Notes under the pieces: generated by a model
The model's input: the letters and a program-made list of their open reading frames with translations, nothing else
Told to the model about the DNA's origin: nothing
The model's database searches: none
Assembly: GCA_964636575.1 (NCBI GenBank)
Contig: CAZWSE010000144.1
Span: forward strand, 1 to 6,238
Direction of reading: 5' to 3'
DNA length: 6,238 nt
Source of the DNA: CAZWSE01 sp964636575
GTDB taxonomy: Bacteria; Pseudomonadota; Alphaproteobacteria; Rhodobacterales; Rhodobacteraceae
Made by a program: the position numbers and the translations under genes
Shown: positions 5,827 to 6,238 of the stretch, one piece after another
Layout: each line of letters starts with the position of its first letter
How positions within the stretch are numbered: the stretch's first letter is position 1

Positions 5827-6238
5827 ATTTGTGGCCGGTTGAAAGCTGACGCTCCAACCATTGTGAGTATTGAGAGATGCCGTAGCAGACGACAAAGAAC
5901 AGTGCGGACGCGAACAACCAAAGTTCCCAGTACACGCCGTTCCAATCAGTTGAGGCAAGGATCGGACCGCGGATCATCCCGACCAGATCGAACATCGAAA
6001 TGACCGAAACGAGCACCGTGTCTTTGAAAAGACCCACGGCCACATTTACGATCCCCGGGATCGAAATTTTCAAAGCTTGCGGCAGGATGATCAGGCGCAT
6101 GGCTTGGGCATAGTCCAGTCCAAGGCTGTCTGCGGCTTCATATTGCCCACGTGGCAAGGCTGCCAGCCCGCCCCGGATCACTTCCGCGATATAGGCACCT
6201 GAGAAGAGCGTAATCATGATGATCACCCGCAGGATCAA
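5825..6238 (-). CDS. aapM: Polar amino acid ABC transporter permease, C-terminal part (AapM/BztC type)
   Basis: These are the last 137 visible residues of an inner-membrane permease; the N-terminal part runs off the window. The first visible codon is TTG and is most likely an internal leucine, not a start. The cytoplasmic EAA loop, which docks with the ATPase, is clear: GQYEAADSLGLDYAQAMRLI at 31-50, followed by ILPQALKISIPGIVN. It is preceded by SGAYIAEVIRGGLAALPRG, a hallmark of HisM/GlnP-type amino acid permeases. Hydrophobic segments lie at about 3-19, 58-80 and 105-122, and the tail WLERQLSTGHK is short and charged. Its place directly before the ATPase gene fits AapM (Rhizobium) or BztC (Rhodobacter), full length in that group being roughly 380-430 residues. 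Assignment to M/C and not Q/B rests on gene order. Confidence 0.88.
   Translation of the reverse strand: MILRVIIMITLFSGAYIAEVIRGGLAALPRGQYEAADSLGLDYAQAMRLIILPQALKISIPGIVNVAVGLFKDTVLVSVISMFDLVGMIRGPILASTDWNGVYWELWLFASALFFVVCYGISQYSQWLERQLSTGHK

Overview
The window looks like a chromosomal segment from an alphaproteobacterium, most likely a Rhodobacteraceae (roseobacter-type) genome. The reasons are the moderately GC-rich coding DNA, the gene order yidC - MOSC gene - engB - argB, and an adjacent Aap/Bzt-type polar amino acid ABC transporter. The assignment rests on remembered gene order and protein style; no database search was made.

Positions 2-2971 (+) hold a housekeeping cluster: the C-terminal part of the YidC membrane insertase (its 5' part lies outside the window), a MOSC-domain protein, the ribosome-assembly GTPase EngB/YihA, and N-acetylglutamate kinase ArgB. 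The first three are joined by 4-base ATGA stop/start overlaps, and argB follows 26 bases later with its own ribosome binding site. Membrane protein insertion, ribosome assembly and arginine synthesis are probably on one transcript.

Positions 3035-4985 (+) hold a second, tightly packed trio. It encodes a membrane di-iron hydroxylase of the sterol desaturase/fatty acid hydroxylase superfamily, an eight-cysteine iron-sulfur protein whose layout recalls QueG (epoxyqueuosine reductase), and a SixA-like histidine phosphatase. The junctions are GTGA and ATGA overlaps, so the three are almost certainly co-translated. This trio is the least explained part of the window. A redox link between the hydroxylase and the Fe-S protein is possible but unproven.

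A 10-bp perfect hairpin at 4989-5023 sits between the convergent sixA-like gene and the minus-strand transporter operon and probably stops transcription from both sides. Positions 5045-6238 (-) carry the ATPase (AapP/BztD type) and the C-terminal part of the last permease (AapM/BztC type) of a general L-amino acid or glutamate/glutamine/aspartate/asparagine uptake system. The permease is upstream in transcription and runs off the window.

No tRNA, rRNA, CRISPR array, insertion sequence, pseudogene or riboswitch was recognised. No stretch longer than 63 bases lacks a gene. Nothing clearly amounts to a new mobile or defence system; the window is mostly ordinary core genome with one modestly intriguing three-gene cluster.
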